This document shows positions 5,650 to 7,114 of a DNA stretch of 7,114 nt, piece by piece (position 1 is the first letter of the stretch; each line of letters opens with the position of its first letter). The notes under the pieces were generated by a model. The model saw only the letters and a list, made by a program, of their open reading frames with translations. It was not told the DNA's origin and searched no databases. The position numbers and the translations under genes are program-made. Origin of the DNA: an uncultured Lachnospiraceae bacterium (lineage in GTDB: Bacteria > Bacillota > Clostridia > Lachnospirales > Lachnospiraceae); NCBI GenBank assembly GCA_910585635.1, contig CAJUFE010000057.1, positions 23,572 through 30,685 of the forward strand. The letters run 5' to 3'.

Positions 5650-5658
5650 GGATAAAAT
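5629..5658 (+). promoter_or_regulatory. Possible internal promoter for sigA
   Basis: TTGCAT (5629-5634), an 18-base spacer and TAAAAT (5653-5658) overlap the end of dnaG, with a start expected near 5665. The -10 is 5 of 6, the -35 only 3 of 6. Extra promoters before sigA inside this operon are known in Firmicutes; whether this one works is unproven. Confidence 0.3.
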
Positions 5659-5688
5659 ATAAACAACATATGGAAGGATGGAACACCG

Positions 5689-6813
5689 ATGGAAATAAAC
5701 ATGGGGAAATTCAGTGAGAAACTTGTAGAGCTCCTGGAGCTGGCGAAGAAGAAAAAAAACGTGCTGGAATACCAGGAGATCAACGATTTCTTCAAGGACA
5801 CTCCGCTGGAGCCGGATCATATCGAGAAGGTCTTTGATTTTCTGGAAGCCAGCGGCATTGATGTTCTGCGCATCACCGAGGGGGATCCGGAACCCTTGAT
5901 CCTGGACGATGATGATGAAGTAAAGCTGAAGGAGGAAGACGAAGTAGATATAGAGAAGATCGATCTGTCTGTGCCCGAGGGGATCAGTATCGAAGACCCT
6001 GTGCGCATGTATTTAAAAGAGATCGGGAAAGTGAACCTGCTGACGGCGGAACAGGAGATCAAGCTGGCCCAGAGGATGGAGGAGGGCGACGAGGAAGCAA
6101 AGAAAAAATTAGCAGAAGCCAATCTCCGTCTGGTGGTGAGCATCGCCAAACGCTACGTGGGCAGGGGTATGCTCTTCCTCGACCTGATCCAGGAAGGAAA
6201 TCTAGGTCTGATCAAAGCCGTGGAAAAATTCGATTACCGCAAGGGCTACAAATTCAGCACCTACGCCACCTGGTGGATCCGGCAGGCGATCACCCGGGCC
6301 ATCGCCGACCAGGCCCGCACGATCCGCATCCCCGTCCATATGGTGGAGACGATCAACAAGCTGATCCGTGTGTCCCGACAGCTGCTGCAGGAGCTGGGGC
6401 GTGAACCAACGCCGGAGGAGATCGCCGAGGAGATGGACATGTCCGTGGACCGGGTGCGGGAGATCCTGAAGATCTCACAGGAGCCGGTGTCACTGGAAAC
6501 GCCGATCGGCGAGGAGGAAGACAGCCATCTGGGCGATTTCATCCAGGACGACAACGTGCCGGTGCCCGCGGACGCGGCGGCATTTACCCTTTTAAAAGAA
6601 CAGCTGGTGGAAGTGCTGGGGACTCTCACGGAGCGGGAGCAGAAAGTGCTGCGGCTGCGCTTCGGGCTGGATGACGGCCGGGCGCGGACCCTGGAGGAAG
6701 TGGGCCAGGAATTCAACGTGACCCGTGAGCGCATCCGCCAGATCGAGGCGAAAGCTCTGCGCAAGCTGCGCCACCCCAGCCGGAGCAGGAAGTTAAAGGA
6801 TTATCTGGATTAG
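5689..6813 (+). CDS. sigA: RNA polymerase primary sigma factor SigA (RpoD)
   Basis: The housekeeping sigma-70 factor directs RNA polymerase core to TTGACA/TATAAT promoters such as the one seen before tRNA-Leu. All regions are present in 374 residues, a usual length for Firmicutes. Region 1.1 is at about 6-62, with an acidic linker DDDDEVKLKEEDEVD (73-87). Region 1.2 is at about 100-132 (DPVRMYLKEIGKVNLLT). Region 2 is at about 141-211, with NLRLVVSIAKRYVGRGM, DLIQEGNLGLIKAVEKFDY and the promoter-melting/-10 segment FSTYATWWIRQAITRAIADQ. Region 3 is at about 219-295 and region 4 at about 307-361, with the -35-reading helix-turn-helix TLEEVGQEFNVTRERIRQIE. GGAAGGA at 5672-5678 sits 10 bases before ATG 5689; the in-frame ATG at 5701 is a less likely start. 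It lies 39 bases after dnaG and is followed closely by trmK. Confidence 0.98.
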   Translation: MEINMGKFSEKLVELLELAKKKKNVLEYQEINDFFKDTPLEPDHIEKVFDFLEASGIDVLRITEGDPEPLILDDDDEVKLKEEDEVDIEKIDLSVPEGISIEDPVRMYLKEIGKVNLLTAEQEIKLAQRMEEGDEEAKKKLAEANLRLVVSIAKRYVGRGMLFLDLIQEGNLGLIKAVEKFDYRKGYKFSTYATWWIRQAITRAIADQARTIRIPVHMVETINKLIRVSRQLLQELGREPTPEEIAEEMDMSVDRVREILKISQEPVSLETPIGEEEDSHLGDFIQDDNVPVPADAAAFTLLKEQLVEVLGTLTEREQKVLRLRFGLDDGRARTLEEVGQEFNVTRERIRQIEAKALRKLRHPSRSRKLKDYLD

Positions 6814-6832
6814 ATAAGATCAGGATACGATG

Positions 6833-7066
6833 ATGATACGGATCTCAAAAAGGCTTGCGGCTCTCGCCGCATTGGTGAAACAGGGAAATACAGTGGCAGA
6901 TATAGGCTGCGACCACGGATATCTGCCCATCTATCTGATACAGCAGCGTCATATACCAAGAGCTATCGCTATGGATGTCCGTCCTGGCCCGCTCTCCCGG
7001 GCCGAGGAGAATATCGCGGCACATGGGCTTTTGGACTACATAGAGGTGCGGTTGAGTGACGGTCTG
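6833..7066 (+). CDS. trmK: tRNA (adenine(22)-N1)-methyltransferase, N-terminal part only (cut by adapter)
   Basis: TrmK is a class I SAM-dependent methyltransferase that makes m1A at position 22 of tRNA in Gram-positive bacteria. The visible N-terminus has the family start ISKRLAALAALV and the SAM-binding motif I, VADIGCDHGYLPIYL. Next comes AIAMDVRPGPLSRAEENI, the acidic end of strand 2 plus the following helix, and then VRLSDGL. Two adjacent ATG codons exist (6830 and 6833); AGGA at 6822-6825 favours 6833, with 7 bases of spacing. The gene starts 19 bases after sigA, the same order as sigA-yqfN(trmK) in Bacillus. Genuine sequence ends at 7066. From 7067 the frame continues only into Illumina adapter, so the apparent tail beginning RSEERRVGKEC is not part of the protein. 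A full TrmK is about 230 residues; only about 78 are here. Confidence 0.9.
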
Positions 7067-7114
7067 AGATCGGAAGAGCGTCGTGTAGGGAAAGAGTGTC
7101 TTCGCCTGTGTAGA
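7067..7114 (+). other. Illumina TruSeq adapter contamination with i5 index
   Basis: The window's last 48 bases start AGATCGGAAGAGC and run to 7099 as the 33-base reverse complement of the Illumina read-1 adapter. Then comes the 8-base CTTCGCCT (7100-7107), followed by GTGTAGA (7108-7114), the start of the flow-cell side. The reverse complement of the index, AGGCGAAG, corresponds as I recall to TruSeq i5 index D505. The structure adapter-index-adapter is synthetic and leaves no biological reading. It arises from short inserts read through into the adapter and left untrimmed before assembly. Confidence 0.98.

Noticed and set aside
6261..6764. A 167-codon - strand open frame opposite sigA
   Set aside because: Ser/Arg-rich translation of the reverse strand of a certain sigA gene; no start signal.
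7067..7114. The in-frame continuation of trmK to the window end
   Set aside because: This is translated adapter sequence (RSEERRVGKEC...), not protein.

Overview
The window reads as the junction between a prophage and a housekeeping operon in a Gram-positive anaerobe of the Clostridia, most likely a Lachnospiraceae-type gut bacterium. The basis is the conserved order dgt-dnaG-sigA-trmK, strong GGAGG ribosome binding sites, a tRNA without an encoded CCA, and holin and lysin types common in prophages of that group. The family-level assignment is an inference from protein style, not a database result.

Positions 1-2074 hold a phage lysis cassette on the + strand: an XhlA-like coiled-coil membrane protein (46-378), a small two-helix holin (393-638) and a multidomain endolysin (697-2037) with an amidase, a glucosaminidase-like domain and a peptidoglycan-binding domain. 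The order matches the xhlA-xhlB-amidase logic of PBSX-type cassettes: the membrane proteins open the membrane and the signal-less lysin then reaches the wall. A perfect 14-bp hairpin ends the cassette.

Positions 2075-2547 are AT-rich and look like the end of the prophage. A convergent 55-codon gene on the - strand (2096-2263) has its own ribosome binding site, a plausible promoter and the better half of the shared terminator. Beyond it, towards the tRNA, lie short direct and inverted repeats of the kind found around attachment sites. The 3' end of a tRNA-Leu gene (2548-2631, - strand, anticodon AAG, near-consensus promoter) faces this region, so the tRNA 3' end is the most likely integration target. 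The second attachment copy and the integrase are outside the window.

From 2821 to the end is a tightly packed core operon on the + strand: dgt (dNTP triphosphohydrolase), dnaG (primase), sigA/rpoD (primary sigma factor) and the start of trmK (tRNA m1A22 methyltransferase). It joins nucleotide-pool control, replication priming, transcription initiation and tRNA modification.

The last 48 bases (7067-7114) are not biological. They match the Illumina TruSeq read-1 adapter followed by an 8-base index, so trmK is cut by an assembly artefact and its apparent C-terminal residues are adapter translation. I found no convincing new multi-gene system. The most noteworthy items are the adapter, the hidden small - strand gene and the tRNA-linked prophage end.
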